33,135 nucleotides of DNA from a virus. The position numbers and the translations under genes were made by a program. How positions within the stretch are numbered: the first letter of the stretch is position 1; each line of letters begins with the position of its first letter. A model generated the notes under the pieces. It had not been told where the DNA came from, did no database searches, and saw only the letters and a program-made list of their open reading frames with translations. The stretch is from positions 1 to 33,135 of the IMG/VR virus record IMGVR_UViG_3300036835_000388; one strand, 5' to 3'. Of this stretch, positions 22,061 to 31,195 are shown piece by piece.

Positions 22061-25000
22061 GCCGCAGATCCTGTCAGGGAGGGCCGGCTCAGAGCCATCA
22101 CGCGCTGCCGAGCCTGGAGCTTGCTGATCAGTTCGTGCGGGTCGTTGGCCTGCACGGTGATCGGACCGGTGAAGTTCATCGACCGGTCGATCTTGGTGGC
22201 GTGCACCGAGTAGCCGCCGCGCATCGGGGTGGCACCCAGCCCGATCGAGCGGGCCATCACCTCGCCCATGAAGTCCGCGCCGTGGGCGTTGAGCGGGATC
22301 ACCGCCTCCGGTCCGTTCTCGCCCACCCCGATGGTCTGCGCCTTGTCGAAGACCGCGCCAGACCCGTACCAGTGCGGGGACCGGCTCTGCCAGGCCGCCC
22401 AGGCGCGCTGCGGGTCGCCGTACCGATCCTTGATGTACTGCATCATGTACACCGACTGCAGCCACGGGTCGGTGGTCTTCTTCCCGTACGCGCCCCAGGT
22501 GGAGTCCAGGAACTGGCCCATCCCGAAGGCCGAGGAGACCGGGTTCTGGGCCATGTTGTTGAAGCCGGCCTCACCCATCTCCAGGTTGTACAGCGCGTTC
22601 CACTGGTGCCAGCCCATGTTCAGCATCGCCTTGCGCATCAGCTGCTGGTTGGTCATCGTGTCCGCGCCGGCAGGGGAGCTCATGCTCATGGTGTTGATGC
22701 CCATGGTGGCCAGCTTGTTGATCCTGCGCCGCGCGAACCGGTTCATCAGCGAGCTGACCTGGCCGACCTCGAGCGGGTGCACACCCTCCATCGCCATCGC
22801 CGCCCGCTCGGACTCCGGGTACCAGCCCTTGAGCAGGGCCCGGGATGCGCTCGCCCGTGTCGCGTTCACTGCGCCGGAGACCGCCGCGGCAATGGCACCG
22901 AGCAGCCCACCGGCTCCCCTGGCTCCGCCGGCGAACTCCATCGGGTTCCCGTCGCTGTCACCGAAGTGCAGGTGCGGACCGGTGGAGTTGCCGGTGTCAC
23001 CGGACAGACCGATCACCTGACCACCGATCACCTGGCTGCCGGCGGCCACACCACGCTGGCTGAGGTGTGCGTAGAGCACCTCGGGACCGCCGGCAGTCTT
23101 CAGGTAGATCACCCGACCGTAGGAACGGTAGCCGTCCTGGGCCTTGCCGTAGTCGGCCCGCCGGGGCTCGAAGCCGGTGATGTCGTAGGACCTGCTGATC
23201 CGGCCGGCCTCGACGGCGTACACCGGGGTGCCCACCGGGGCGGCAAAGTCCACCGCGGCGTAGCCGGTGTACTGGTCGTGCAGCGGGTTGGACATGGACG
23301 CATTGATCGGCCGGAAGATGCCACCGGTGGCGAAGCTGCCGTACTGGGCGGCGTGGTTCATCGCGTTGATGGCCTTCTCGCCACCCATCGCCCGGGTCCA
23401 CTCCGGACGCATGATCGCCTCGCCACCGCCGACGTTGATGTTGTAGATGTCCTGGCCCGGGGTGTAGCCGGGCATCACGCCGCCGGTGTGGTAGCCGGTG
23501 GCCCGCTCCATGGCCTCGTGACCCGGTCCGTAGGCGGCCTGGTTGTGGCCGGCGGTGAGCTGCTGCCGCTGCACCGAGGGCGGGATCTTGTACTCGAACC
23601 CCCAGATCGCGGCCAGCTCCTGCATGGTCTTGATGGCCTCGTCGGTGGTGGAGCCGCGCAGGCTCTGGAAGGACTTCAGCACCTGCTGGGCCTGCCGGCC
23701 GGCCATCCCGGGCAGCTTCTTCGCAGCCTGGGTGAGGATGTCCTCCAGGGACATGTTGATGGTCCTGGCCATCTCCGAGAAGTCCTCAGCAGCCCGGTCC
23801 ATCTGCTTCTTGTAGGCCACCTCCTGGCGGGCCATGCCGCGCTTGTAGTCCTCGAGCTGCTGATCCATCATCAGCTCGAAGTCGTCGTCCTGCTGCTTCA
23901 GGTGCCGGTGGAAGTCATCGCCGCTCTGGTCCATCTGCCGGTCGAAGTCCTGCAGGTTCCGCCGGATGGTCTTGTTGCGCTGGTACTCCGCTTCCTGCCA
24001 CTGCTCGTTGGAGGAGTCGGTGACCAGCTTCTGGCCCTCGGTGACCTTCTGCTGGGCGACCTGGTTGAACTGGGCGATCAGTTGTGGGTTGAGCTCCGGG
24101 ATCAGCCGCTCCAGCTGCTGGGCGTTCCCCGCCTCACCCAGCCCGAACTGCTGGATGGCCAGGTCGGACAGCCCCATCTGGCGCGCCTTGGCCAGGTTGG
24201 CGATCTGGTCCTCCATCGCCTTGAGCTGCTCCTGGGAGTTCGAGAGCAGCCACTCCGCAGACGCGGTCTGCTTGACCTCGATCCGCTCGTAGACGTTGTA
24301 CATCGACTCGGCGGCTTGCTTCGCCATCACCTCGATCTGATGGGCGTGGTCCTGCTCCTCCCGCCGCCGGGAGATGTTGAACTCCTGCTCGGCGCGACGC
24401 CGGCTGATGTTGTACTCCTGGATTGCCCGCGTGCGGTTCCGCTCGTAGCTCTCCTCGGCCCGCTCCCGGGAGATCTGGAAGTCCTCCTCCTGGTACTGGC
24501 GCTGCTGGTTGAAGTCCTCCTCGGCCCGGTCCCGCTGGGTGTCGAACTGCTTGTAGGCCAGCAGCATCTGCGCTTCCCACTGCGCAGTGCCGGCGATGGC
24601 CTGGGCGGTGGCCTGCTTGGTCTGGTCCAGGAGCTGCAGCCCGGCATCGGAGAGCTGGGCGGTGTCGACACCCTCCAGGTCCTTCATCTGCCCGAGCGCC
24701 TGCCGGAACTGGGCCGGCCGGCTCATGAACGGCTGCTGGAGCTGCTGAGCCTGCTGGGCCTGGGCGATCATGGCCAGGGCGAACTCGGACTCGCGGTTGT
24801 TGCTGACCCCGATGGTCTGCAGGTCGGTGGCCGAGGACTTGATGATGTCCCGGTAGGTATAGCCCTGCTTGGTCAGGTCCTGGAAGGCCTCATGGGTGGC
24901 CTTGTAGAAGACCCCGATGTCGGCCTGGAACTCCAGTGAGGCTCGACCGGAAGCGGAGTCCAGCATCGCGGCCCCGGTCGGGGACTGCCGCAGCCGGTCC

Positions 25001-27846
25001 CACAGCCCGCTGGCCTGGCCGGGAGTGTTGATCCGGGACAGCAGGTCACTGAACTGCTTGCCGCCCTTCTCCCGGGACTTCTGGAAGTCCTCGAAGGTCA
25101 TCCCCACCGAGGCGAGGGCCTGGGCACCCTCGCCGGACATCCATTCCTCCATCTGCTGGAGCTGGTTCTTGTCCGTGCCGGTGAAGTCCTTGCCGACCGC
25201 CTTGCCCAGAGCCCGCACCGCTGAGGTGGTGTCGTTGAGGGAGTCCTGGATCTTCTTCTGGTCGCCCCGCGCCTCCTCGACATCGGAGCTGCCGAAGATC
25301 CCCTCGATGACGTTCTTCTGGAACCCGAAGTAGTGCCCCGGGTCGGTGACCATCTCGTAGGTCTCGGGGGCGTTCTTCTTCCAGTCCATCGAGTCAGCGA
25401 AGTCGTCGACCTGCTTGCTGGCGTCCTGCATCCCCTGGGCCACCGCGGACAGCCCGGTACCGGACCGGGCAGCCTCGTCGGCCTGCGCCTTCAGGTTCTT
25501 CAGGGTGTCGGAGACCTTGTCGTTGGCCTTGAACCCGGCCATCCCCATCCCGAGCACGGTCCCGGCGGCAGCCCCGTAGGGCCCGAACATCGAGCCCATC
25601 GCGGCCCCGGAGAGCACGTCGTTCTCGTAGCCGGTGGCTCCCATCACCGTCATCCCGAGCATGCCGGCAGCGGGTACCCCCATCGGTGACCGTGCCAGCC
25701 CCTTGATCCCGGCGACCCCAGCTCCGACGACACCGCCGCCTACTGCCATCGCAGCGCGTCCGGCCGCAGCAGCCAGGCGTCGGTTCCCTACCGAAGCCTC
25801 GTTGGTCGCGGTGGCCTCACGCTCCTTGGCATAAGCCACTGTTGTGCTGGCAGCGATCTCCTCCTTGACCGCACGTTCCGCGGCCTGGGCCGAGGCCAGC
25901 CGCGCCTTGGTCTCCTCCTTGGCCGCGGCGATGTTCGCCAGCCGGGCTTCCTTCTCCTCGTTGCTGATGGCGTAGTCCCGGCGGGTCGCAGCCTCCTGCC
26001 GACGGATGTCGGTGAGCTGACCCTGCAGACCCATGGTGGTCCGGGATCGAGAGGCCAACCGCTCACCCTGCGCCCAGGTCATCATGCGGTCCATCGGGTG
26101 GGTGCTGGAGAACCCCTCACCGAACCACGGCGTACGCCGGGCCGCGTTCCCATAGCGCATCTGGTCGAACTGTGGGGTGAACAGGAAGTCCAGGGCCCGA
26201 CCAGCGCCACCAGCCATGTACGAGGTCACCCCGCGTGGGGGCTGCCGCACATAGTCGGGATCCCAGGCCTCACGAGCCCGCTGCCAGTTCTCGTACGCCG
26301 CGCCTCGAGTGCCACCGATGAAGGCACCGACCGGCTGGCCAAGGTTGTACAGGCTGGCCTGGGTCCAACGCCCACCCTCGGCGATCTGGGCTCCACGCCG
26401 GCCCAGCGTGCCGGTGGTACCACCCGGACCAGGCGCGGCCACGTAGTTGCCCTCGGCGTCGCGGATCATCCGCTGGTTGCCGGCCAGCCCCTCGCGGAAG
26501 CCGTACGCCATCGAGTTGCGCACCGCCATGAAGGCGGTGGCCACCTTCAGCAGTGCGCCGGCGAAGAGCAGCATGGTCCCGACGCCACCGGCCAGCGGGG
26601 CCAGGATGCCCATCACCATCTGGAGGAACTCGCCCATCGGTCCCTCGACGACCTGACGCATCACATCGGCGAACTTGACGACGCCCTTGAGGACCTCCTC
26701 GAGAGCCGGGCCGAAGAGCGTGGCCATGGCCTCCGCGGTCTGCTCCATCTCCTCACGCAGCTTGGACATCTGGTTGGAGATGTTGTTCATCACCGCCGCG
26801 GAGCCACGCTCAGTGGCCCCGGCAGCCGCTGGCGACTGGGCCTGCTGCACGGCTTGGGCGATGCCGCCGGACTGCTGGATCATCGCCTGGATGGCCCGGA
26901 TGTTCCGTGGCCCCTCCAGCCCCTGTCGCTCCAGGAAGGTGGCCGCCTGGCCCTGCCCCATCTGGTTCAGCTGCTGGAAGATCTGGATCAGCTTCTGGTC
27001 CGGAGCCAGCGACTCGAACTGCTTGCCGGTCATCCCGAGCAGGTTGGCGTAGGTCCTGATCTCCGGGGAGCCGGTCTGGATGGACTTGGTGATGTCGTTG
27101 GTCACCTTGGTGAAGACCGTGGCCGCGGCCTGACCGTTGACCCCGGCCCGGGTGAAGGCGGCTGCGAAGCCGGCGACCTGCTTGGTGTTCATTCCCATGG
27201 CCATGGCGGTCGGGGCCAGGGTGGCGGTGAAGTCGGCCAGCGCGGTGGCACTGGTGTTGGTCTTGGCGGCCAGGTAGGTGAAGGTGTCGGCGTACTCCCG
27301 GCTGTTCTTGGCGTTGACCGGCTGGCCCATCACCCGCTGCAGGTTGGTCAGCGAGGTGGCCAGCCCCTCGGCATTCTCCCCGGTTGCCTCGGACATCTGC
27401 TGGAAGACCTTGGACAGGTCCTGCAGCTGACGCTGGGACCGGACATCGGCGACCTTGGAGAGCGTCTGGACCAGGTTGGCGGCCTCCTTGGTGGTGGTCC
27501 CGAACTCCAGCCGCAGCCCCTTCACCGACTTCTCATAGCTGCCCATCAGCTTGGTCTGCTGCTCGGTGGTCCGGGTCAGCACTGCGGACTGGGCCTTGAG
27601 CCGCTCGACCTGCTTCTCGTAGCTGGCCCAGGCGGCAGTGGCCCCGGTGATGGTGGCCACGTCGGCCGCGCTGATCCCGATCAGACCCTTGCCGGCGGTC
27701 TTGGACAGCGAGTTGATCTTCTTGCCCAGCGAGTCGACCGCGGTGCCCAGGTTGTTGGTCGCCCCGGCCGACTGCATCATCGCCTGGTCGTATTGGGTGT
27801 TGTCCGTCGTCAGGACAACGTTCGCTTCGACCGGCTGGGTCGTCAT
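22057..27846 (-). CDS. Tape measure protein with M23-like and lytic-transglycosylase domains, 1929 aa
   Basis: This is the longest gene. The N-terminal 350 residues are the helical tape-measure domain. Hydrophobic segments lie near 408-440 and 695-772. Charged coiled coils of repeating EEDF/RAEE type span about 1099-1172 and 1285-1359. An M23-like peptidase domain (about 1511-1640) keeps D1533, H1594 (YAHL) and H1625/H1627 (GPHLHF), but has Tyr 1529 where the first zinc-binding His is expected. A lytic-transglycosylase-like domain (about 1749-1829) has E1759, SSAFGMGQF and DPWLQ. It sets tail length (about 290 nm at 0.15 nm per residue, a rule of thumb) and probably opens the cell wall during infection. 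Confidence 0.9.
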   Translation of the reverse strand: MTTQPVEANVVLTTDNTQYDQAMMQSAGATNNLGTAVDSLGKKINSLSKTAGKGLIGISAADVATITGATAAWASYEKQVERLKAQSAVLTRTTEQQTKLMGSYEKSVKGLRLEFGTTTKEAANLVQTLSKVADVRSQRQLQDLSKVFQQMSEATGENAEGLATSLTNLQRVMGQPVNAKNSREYADTFTYLAAKTNTSATALADFTATLAPTAMAMGMNTKQVAGFAAAFTRAGVNGQAAATVFTKVTNDITKSIQTGSPEIRTYANLLGMTGKQFESLAPDQKLIQIFQQLNQMGQGQAATFLERQGLEGPRNIRAIQAMIQQSGGIAQAVQQAQSPAAAGATERGSAAVMNNISNQMSKLREEMEQTAEAMATLFGPALEEVLKGVVKFADVMRQVVEGPMGEFLQMVMGILAPLAGGVGTMLLFAGALLKVATAFMAVRNSMAYGFREGLAGNQRMIRDAEGNYVAAPGPGGTTGTLGRRGAQIAEGGRWTQASLYNLGQPVGAFIGGTRGAAYENWQRAREAWDPDYVRQPPRGVTSYMAGGAGRALDFLFTPQFDQMRYGNAARRTPWFGEGFSSTHPMDRMMTWAQGERLASRSRTTMGLQGQLTDIRRQEAATRRDYAISNEEKEARLANIAAAKEETKARLASAQAAERAVKEEIAASTTVAYAKEREATATNEASVGNRRLAAAAGRAAMAVGGGVVGAGVAGIKGLARSPMGVPAAGMLGMTVMGATGYENDVLSGAAMGSMFGPYGAAAGTVLGMGMAGFKANDKVSDTLKNLKAQADEAARSGTGLSAVAQGMQDASKQVDDFADSMDWKKNAPETYEMVTDPGHYFGFQKNVIEGIFGSSDVEEARGDQKKIQDSLNDTTSAVRALGKAVGKDFTGTDKNQLQQMEEWMSGEGAQALASVGMTFEDFQKSREKGGKQFSDLLSRINTPGQASGLWDRLRQSPTGAAMLDSASGRASLEFQADIGVFYKATHEAFQDLTKQGYTYRDIIKSSATDLQTIGVSNNRESEFALAMIAQAQQAQQLQQPFMSRPAQFRQALGQMKDLEGVDTAQLSDAGLQLLDQTKQATAQAIAGTAQWEAQMLLAYKQFDTQRDRAEEDFNQQRQYQEEDFQISRERAEESYERNRTRAIQEYNISRRRAEQEFNISRRREEQDHAHQIEVMAKQAAESMYNVYERIEVKQTASAEWLLSNSQEQLKAMEDQIANLAKARQMGLSDLAIQQFGLGEAGNAQQLERLIPELNPQLIAQFNQVAQQKVTEGQKLVTDSSNEQWQEAEYQRNKTIRRNLQDFDRQMDQSGDDFHRHLKQQDDDFELMMDQQLEDYKRGMARQEVAYKKQMDRAAEDFSEMARTINMSLEDILTQAAKKLPGMAGRQAQQVLKSFQSLRGSTTDEAIKTMQELAAIWGFEYKIPPSVQRQQLTAGHNQAAYGPGHEAMERATGYHTGGVMPGYTPGQDIYNINVGGGEAIMRPEWTRAMGGEKAINAMNHAAQYGSFATGGIFRPINASMSNPLHDQYTGYAAVDFAAPVGTPVYAVEAGRISRSYDITGFEPRRADYGKAQDGYRSYGRVIYLKTAGGPEVLYAHLSQRGVAAGSQVIGGQVIGLSGDTGNSTGPHLHFGDSDGNPMEFAGGARGAGGLLGAIAAAVSGAVNATRASASRALLKGWYPESERAAMAMEGVHPLEVGQVSSLMNRFARRRINKLATMGINTMSMSSPAGADTMTNQQLMRKAMLNMGWHQWNALYNLEMGEAGFNNMAQNPVSSAFGMGQFLDSTWGAYGKKTTDPWLQSVYMMQYIKDRYGDPQRAWAAWQSRSPHWYGSGAVFDKAQTIGVGENGPEAVIPLNAHGADFMGEVMARSIGLGATPMRGGYSVHATKIDRSMNFTGPITVQANDPHELISKLQARQRVMALSRPSLTGSAA

Positions 27847-27852
27847 CTCGTC

Positions 27853-28640
27853 CTAGTCCATCTTCAGCCTGGAGCGCTTCCGCGCCTTCATCGCCAGTTT
27901 GGCTGTCAGCTGTGGTGTGGTTGGGATCAGTTTGACATTGGTGCCGGGCAGTGACGACCCCTGCGTGTCGGAGTAGACCGACTTCATGTAGCAGCCCTGG
28001 CAGAACTCATCCACTGCGGTGAAGGCGAACTTGTTCTCCTCCCACTCCCAGGGGGCGGTCCCGCACAGCTGGCAGCGCAGCGAGGACTCGTAGGCGAAGG
28101 CCAGGACCTTGGCCCGATCCTCCGGGTCCCACTTGAGGAACCTGCTGTGCGGGATGCCCTTCTCGTAGCAGTAGGACATCTCGAGGTAGAAGTTCTGGTC
28201 CTTCCTCAGCCGTTCTCGCTGAAAGGGACATCCAGCCCCCGGTTGTTGAGCTCCACGGCGTTGCGGAACAGGACCATCACATCCCCGCGCGACCAGTCGT
28301 CGGAGTCCCAGATCTCCTTGGCCTCGGCCGGGGTGATCTCCGGCTCCACCGCACAGGCCGCGATCAGCGCGGGTGCGAAGGTGTCGATGTTGAAGGAGTT
28401 GCCCTCGGCCCGCTGCTCCGGCTTCGGCGGGTGCTTGCCCACCAGAGCGTCGTAGGCACGCATCCCGATCGCCTGGTACTTCAGCGTCACCTCGTTGGTG
28501 CCGCCGTTGCCGTCGGAGAGGAAGAGGGAGAACTCGGTGGTGGAGCGCGGCTTGTTCTTGAGCATGTCCAAGGTGGCGCGCTTGGACTCCTCGGACTGCT
28601 TCTGCCGTGCCTCTACGTTCTTCGCTGTCTGGTTGGCCAC
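27853..28640 (-). CDS. Tail assembly chaperone fusion (G-T type) made by -1 frameshift, 262 aa
   Basis: Reading starts at GTG 28640, changes frame by -1 at CCCTTTC (28221-28227) and continues to TAG at 27853-27855. The shifted frame reads QRERLRKDQNFYLEMSYCYEKG and onward, with two CxxC pairs (CQLCG, CQGC) that could bind zinc. RLRKDQNFYLEMSYCYE-type sequence is a hallmark of the downstream chaperone segment in actinophages. G and G-T chaperones act before the tape measure gene, wrapping the tape measure during tail assembly. The fused product is inferred from the slippery site and open frames. Confidence 0.8.
28206..28640 (-). CDS. Tail assembly chaperone, unshifted product, 144 aa
   Basis: The zero-frame product starts at GTG 28640 after a 25-base gap downstream of the tail tube gene and ends at TGA 28206-28208, 12 bases past the slippery heptamer. 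It is a helical, charged protein (EARQKQSEESKRATLDMLKNK ... EAKEIWDSDDWSRGDVM). Position between tail tube and tape measure and the frameshift architecture make the assignment strong. Confidence 0.8.
   Translation of the reverse strand: MANQTAKNVEARQKQSEESKRATLDMLKNKPRSTTEFSLFLSDGNGGTNEVTLKYQAIGMRAYDALVGKHPPKPEQRAEGNSFNIDTFAPALIAACAVEPEITPAEAKEIWDSDDWSRGDVMVLFRNAVELNNRGLDVPFSENG
28221..28227 (-). other. Programmed -1 ribosomal frameshift site CCCTTTC
   Basis: In the coding strand the zero-frame codons are GTC-CCT-TTC, giving C-CCT-TTC, a canonical X-XXY-YYZ heptamer. A -1 slip keeps pairing at both codons and joins the 144-aa frame to the following one, which is open up to 27853. The zero-frame stop TGA comes 12 bases later. 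Confidence 0.8.
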
Positions 28641-28665
28641 GTCCGGATGCTAGCCACTACATGGC

Positions 28666-29145
28666 TCAGGCAGCAACGACGGCGTCCTCCGACGGCTCCA
28701 CGTTCACCGAGCAGGACGCGGTGAAGGTGAGCACCGTGTTGGAGCTCATGTTCGCCATCGTCCGGCTGGTCACCATCACTGTCCAGACCTCGACGTTGTC
28801 GTCGGCGACCGGCAGGTTATCAGTGCCGGTGCCCCCGAACCGGCTGATGATGAACGTGCCTCGAGTACCACGCGGCAGGGTCTCCCAGGCGGTGTCGTCC
28901 TCGTCGTCGCGGTAGAAGTCCGCGTCGAACGTCGCCGCCGAGGTACCAGCCGTGCTGGTCTCGAAGAGGCTGTCGAACGCCGGCGTCGGCACCGTGTTGC
29001 CACGGGAGCTGGCGTTCAGGGAGATGCAGAAGCCGGTCAGGTCGACACACGCGGCCACCTGGGCTGCCGTGGGCGCGCTGAGGTCGGTGATCGCGGCCGT
29101 GGTGAACCCGATCCAGGTGTTCTCATTCGGGATGATGCGTGCCAT
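28666..29145 (-). CDS. Major tail tube protein, 159 aa
   Basis: This protein of 159 residues has the size and beta-rich pattern of siphovirus tail tube proteins. It begins MARIIPNENTWIGFTTA, has a long Thr/Ser/Ala-rich loop (TPAFDSLFETSTAGTSAATF), an acidic turn (YRDDEDDTAWETL), RGTFIISRFGG and a VEVWTVMVTSR ... TVLTFTASCSV end. It is directly upstream of the chaperones, as expected. The start overlaps the upstream stop by one base (TGATG). Confidence 0.85.
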   Translation of the reverse strand: MARIIPNENTWIGFTTAAITDLSAPTAAQVAACVDLTGFCISLNASSRGNTVPTPAFDSLFETSTAGTSAATFDADFYRDDEDDTAWETLPRGTRGTFIISRFGGTGTDNLPVADDNVEVWTVMVTSRTMANMSSNTVLTFTASCSVNVEPSEDAVVAA

Positions 29146-29345
29146 CAGTCGGCTGCCTTCCTCGTGGTCTTCTTCGCTGCGCGAGCCTGGGTCTCCAGCG
29201 GCTTGTCGGTGACTTCGGCCTCTTCCTCGCTATCTCCATCATCTGCGCGCGTCCAGCCGTTCCGCTCCCATGCGGGTAGCGACGACTCCAGGCAGAACCC
29301 CTCCTGCCCGTCCTTGGTGATCTTGACCTGCTTCGGTCGCGGCAT
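29145..29345 (-). CDS. Small acidic/basic structural-module protein, 66 aa
   Basis: The 66-residue product begins PRPKQVKITKDGQEGFCLESS and contains LPAWERNGWTRAD, followed by an acidic then Lys/Arg/Ala-rich tail. Similar short proteins sit between tail terminator and tail tube genes in several actinophages; no function is known. The gene is close-packed (two-base gap upstream). Confidence 0.6.
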   Translation of the reverse strand: MPRPKQVKITKDGQEGFCLESSLPAWERNGWTRADDGDSEEEAEVTDKPLETQARAAKKTTRKAAD

Positions 29346-29347
29346 GC

Positions 29348-29815
29348 TCAGCTTCCCTTCGTGACCCAGACCTCGAACGAGTCTGCTTGTGTGAAGTAGT
29401 CCGGATAGGCAGACCCGATCCGGTTGGTGTTGCCGATGGCGGTGCAGGTGACCTTCTGGATCCGCCAGTTCCCCGTGTCCGTCTGCACGGACTCCCTGGC
29501 GATGTTCGTCAGGTTCATCCGCATCCGGTCAGCCAGCGCCTCGGTCTGCTTCCGGGACAGGCCGGCGTAGGTGACCATGTAGGCCAGTCGCCATTCGCTC
29601 TGGCTGTCCCCCATTGCCCCACCTGGGTTCTGCAGCGTGGCTGCTCCAGGGGACAGCGACGACCACGGTGTGAAGGTGGTGCCGGGCTGGTTCGGCTCTC
29701 CCTGCCAGCCGTACGGCACCATCGGTGAGGCATTGTCGCCCACGGGGAAGCCCTCGGTCTCCAGCTCGGTCAGTAGCCGAGTGGTGATCGGTCCGCGGGA
29801 GAGGCTACTTGGCAT
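29348..29815 (-). CDS. Tail terminator protein, 155 aa
   Basis: The ATG at 29815 lies inside the end of the upstream gene. The pattern ITTRLLTELETEGFPVGDN ... GDSQSEWRLAYMVTYAG ... QTEALADRMRMNL ... FTQADSFEVWVTKGS matches actinophage tail terminators, which cap the growing tail tube and join it to the head. An in-frame ATG at 29953 would overlap the upstream gene by about 150 bases and is rejected. Confidence 0.7.
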   Translation of the reverse strand: MPSSLSRGPITTRLLTELETEGFPVGDNASPMVPYGWQGEPNQPGTTFTPWSSLSPGAATLQNPGGAMGDSQSEWRLAYMVTYAGLSRKQTEALADRMRMNLTNIARESVQTDTGNWRIQKVTCTAIGNTNRIGSAYPDYFTQADSFEVWVTKGS

Positions 29816-30260
29816 TGTCCTTGAGCACCTTGACGTTGGCTTCTGCTGCCATCGTCCCAAGGGAGTCCACCCACGCCTCGAAAGCCGGACGCACGTAGGG
29901 CTGGGCTCTGGTGCCCGGGTGGTGCACCTTCTTGGCGAAGACCTTGACTCCACCGACGGTGAAGACCAGCACCCCGCCCGGCTTCCGGGGTCTGATCTCG
30001 TGTGCCTTGGTGCCGGACTCGACGTAGCCGGCGTACGGAGCCTGGGTCTCGTTCGGGCCGATGATCACCTGGCCCGGGTTCACCGTGATGTGCAGGGACC
30101 GGCGCAGGTTCCCGGTCTTCACCGGGACTTTGGCCTCCATCTCGGCCAGGATCTGGTTGGAGGCCTGGACCAGCACCTGCTGGGTGGTCACCTGGGACTG
30201 CTGAGCGGTCTGGTGCAGCGCCTCGGTCAGCCTGGTGATGTCGGCGTAGTAGACCGGCAT
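29805..30260 (-). CDS. HK97 gp10-like tail/neck protein, 151 aa
   Basis: The sequence contains KVPVKTGNLRRSLHI, YAGYVESGTKAHEI and the C-terminal VFAKKVHHPGTRAQPYVRPAFE, the signature of the HK97 gp10 / minor tail component family found between head-closure and tail-terminator genes. It likely forms part of the head-tail joint. It begins immediately after the upstream TAG and overlaps the next gene. Confidence 0.8.
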   Translation of the reverse strand: MPVYYADITRLTEALHQTAQQSQVTTQQVLVQASNQILAEMEAKVPVKTGNLRRSLHITVNPGQVIIGPNETQAPYAGYVESGTKAHEIRPRKPGGVLVFTVGGVKVFAKKVHHPGTRAQPYVRPAFEAWVDSLGTMAAEANVKVLKDNAK

Positions 30261-30758
30261 CTACATCAGCCCCGTGACCTCAAACCGCCGGGTGGCCCGC
30301 AGCTCGCCGGCCTTGGCGATGGTCTGGATCTCGTAGCGCTTGCCCACCATCTGGCTATCGGTGGGTGCGGTCAGGATGGTCACCTCGTCGTAGCGCTTGA
30401 CCTTGGCCGGGGAGTCCCAGGGGATCGAGAGGTTGGTGCTCATCTGGTAGATGTCGGTGTCCCCGACCACCACCGAGCTGGCGTTGGCCACCTCCCAGAT
30501 CCGGCAGCGGCCCTCGTAGACCACCTCGGCCAGACCACCCGGGGTGTACACCAATGAGTCCTCGTCATACCCATCAGGTCGTTGTCCCCGGGTGATCCGG
30601 CAGCTGTACTCCATCACCGCCGTGGCTCGCGCACGCACGTACGAGCGCGCGAAGGCCGTGATCGGGCTGTGCCCATAGGCGGGTACTGGCTCCGGAGGCT
30701 CCGGTGGTACCTCGACGACGCCGAAGTCGGTGGAGAAGTCTGTGGAGAACGAGCTCAT
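30261..30758 (-). CDS. Head closure protein (DUF6093-like), 165 aa
   Basis: The 165-residue product has a Pro/Glu-rich N-terminus (VPPEPPEPVP), then a beta-rich domain (EGRCRIWEVANASSVVVGDTDIYQM, SIPWDSPAKVKRYDEVTI, VGKRYEIQTIAKAGELRAT). This matches the DUF6093-type head-closure proteins of actinophages as I remember them, which seal the capsid portal vertex and join the tail. Start overlaps upstream stop (ATGA). Confidence 0.7.
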   Translation of the reverse strand: MSSFSTDFSTDFGVVEVPPEPPEPVPAYGHSPITAFARSYVRARATAVMEYSCRITRGQRPDGYDEDSLVYTPGGLAEVVYEGRCRIWEVANASSVVVGDTDIYQMSTNLSIPWDSPAKVKRYDEVTILTAPTDSQMVGKRYEIQTIAKAGELRATRRFEVTGLM

Positions 30759-31195
30759 ACCTGAGCCACCACGGTGAGCGTGATCAGGTCGTTGTTGGAC
30801 GGAGCGACCATCGAGGCCTTGTCCACGCTCACCGGGATGTCCCGGTACACGCCCTGGTCCACGCTCACGTCGAGAGGCTTCATCTGCATGGCGATCCCAG
30901 GTGCGGTCAGGATCAGCGCGCTGACCCGGCCACCATCAAGCAGCGCGGTCCCGAAGGTCAGGCCGCCGGCGGACAGATCTGCGACGTGCAGGATCCCGTC
31001 AGCCGCGGTCCAGCCGTTGGACTTGGAGATCTTCCCGTTCCCCGGCGTCTGGTCGGTGGACCAGTTGTAGGCGTACTGGGTGCCCCAGGTATGCGCAGCC
31101 TCATACAGATCGGTGACGATCGTCCTCAGGTCGGCCGCACTGATATCGCCGGTGTCGTTGTCCGGCAGCAGGGCCAGTAGCTCGTCGAGGGTCAC
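30755..31195 (-). CDS. Structural-module protein, possibly collar/head fibre, 146 aa
   Basis: GTG 31195 overlaps the upstream TGA. Residues 1-30 (LDELLALLPDNDTGDISAADLRTIVTDLYEAA) form a recognisable N-terminal helix-loop-helix shared with accessory structural proteins. The rest is beta-like, Gly/Ala/Val-rich and suggests a surface or decoration domain. Placement among head-tail joining genes supports a virion location; the exact role is uncertain. Confidence 0.55.
   Translation of the reverse strand: MTLDELLALLPDNDTGDISAADLRTIVTDLYEAAHTWGTQYAYNWSTDQTPGNGKISKSNGWTAADGILHVADLSAGGLTFGTALLDGGRVSALILTAPGIAMQMKPLDVSVDQGVYRDIPVSVDKASMVAPSNNDLITLTVVAQV

Noticed and set aside
22135-24939. A 934-codon + strand open frame opposite the tape measure
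   Set aside because: Antisense to recognisable tape-measure, M23-like and transglycosylase-like domains; its translation is low-complexity Val/Leu/Gly/His-rich. The same applies to the frame at 26098-27954.
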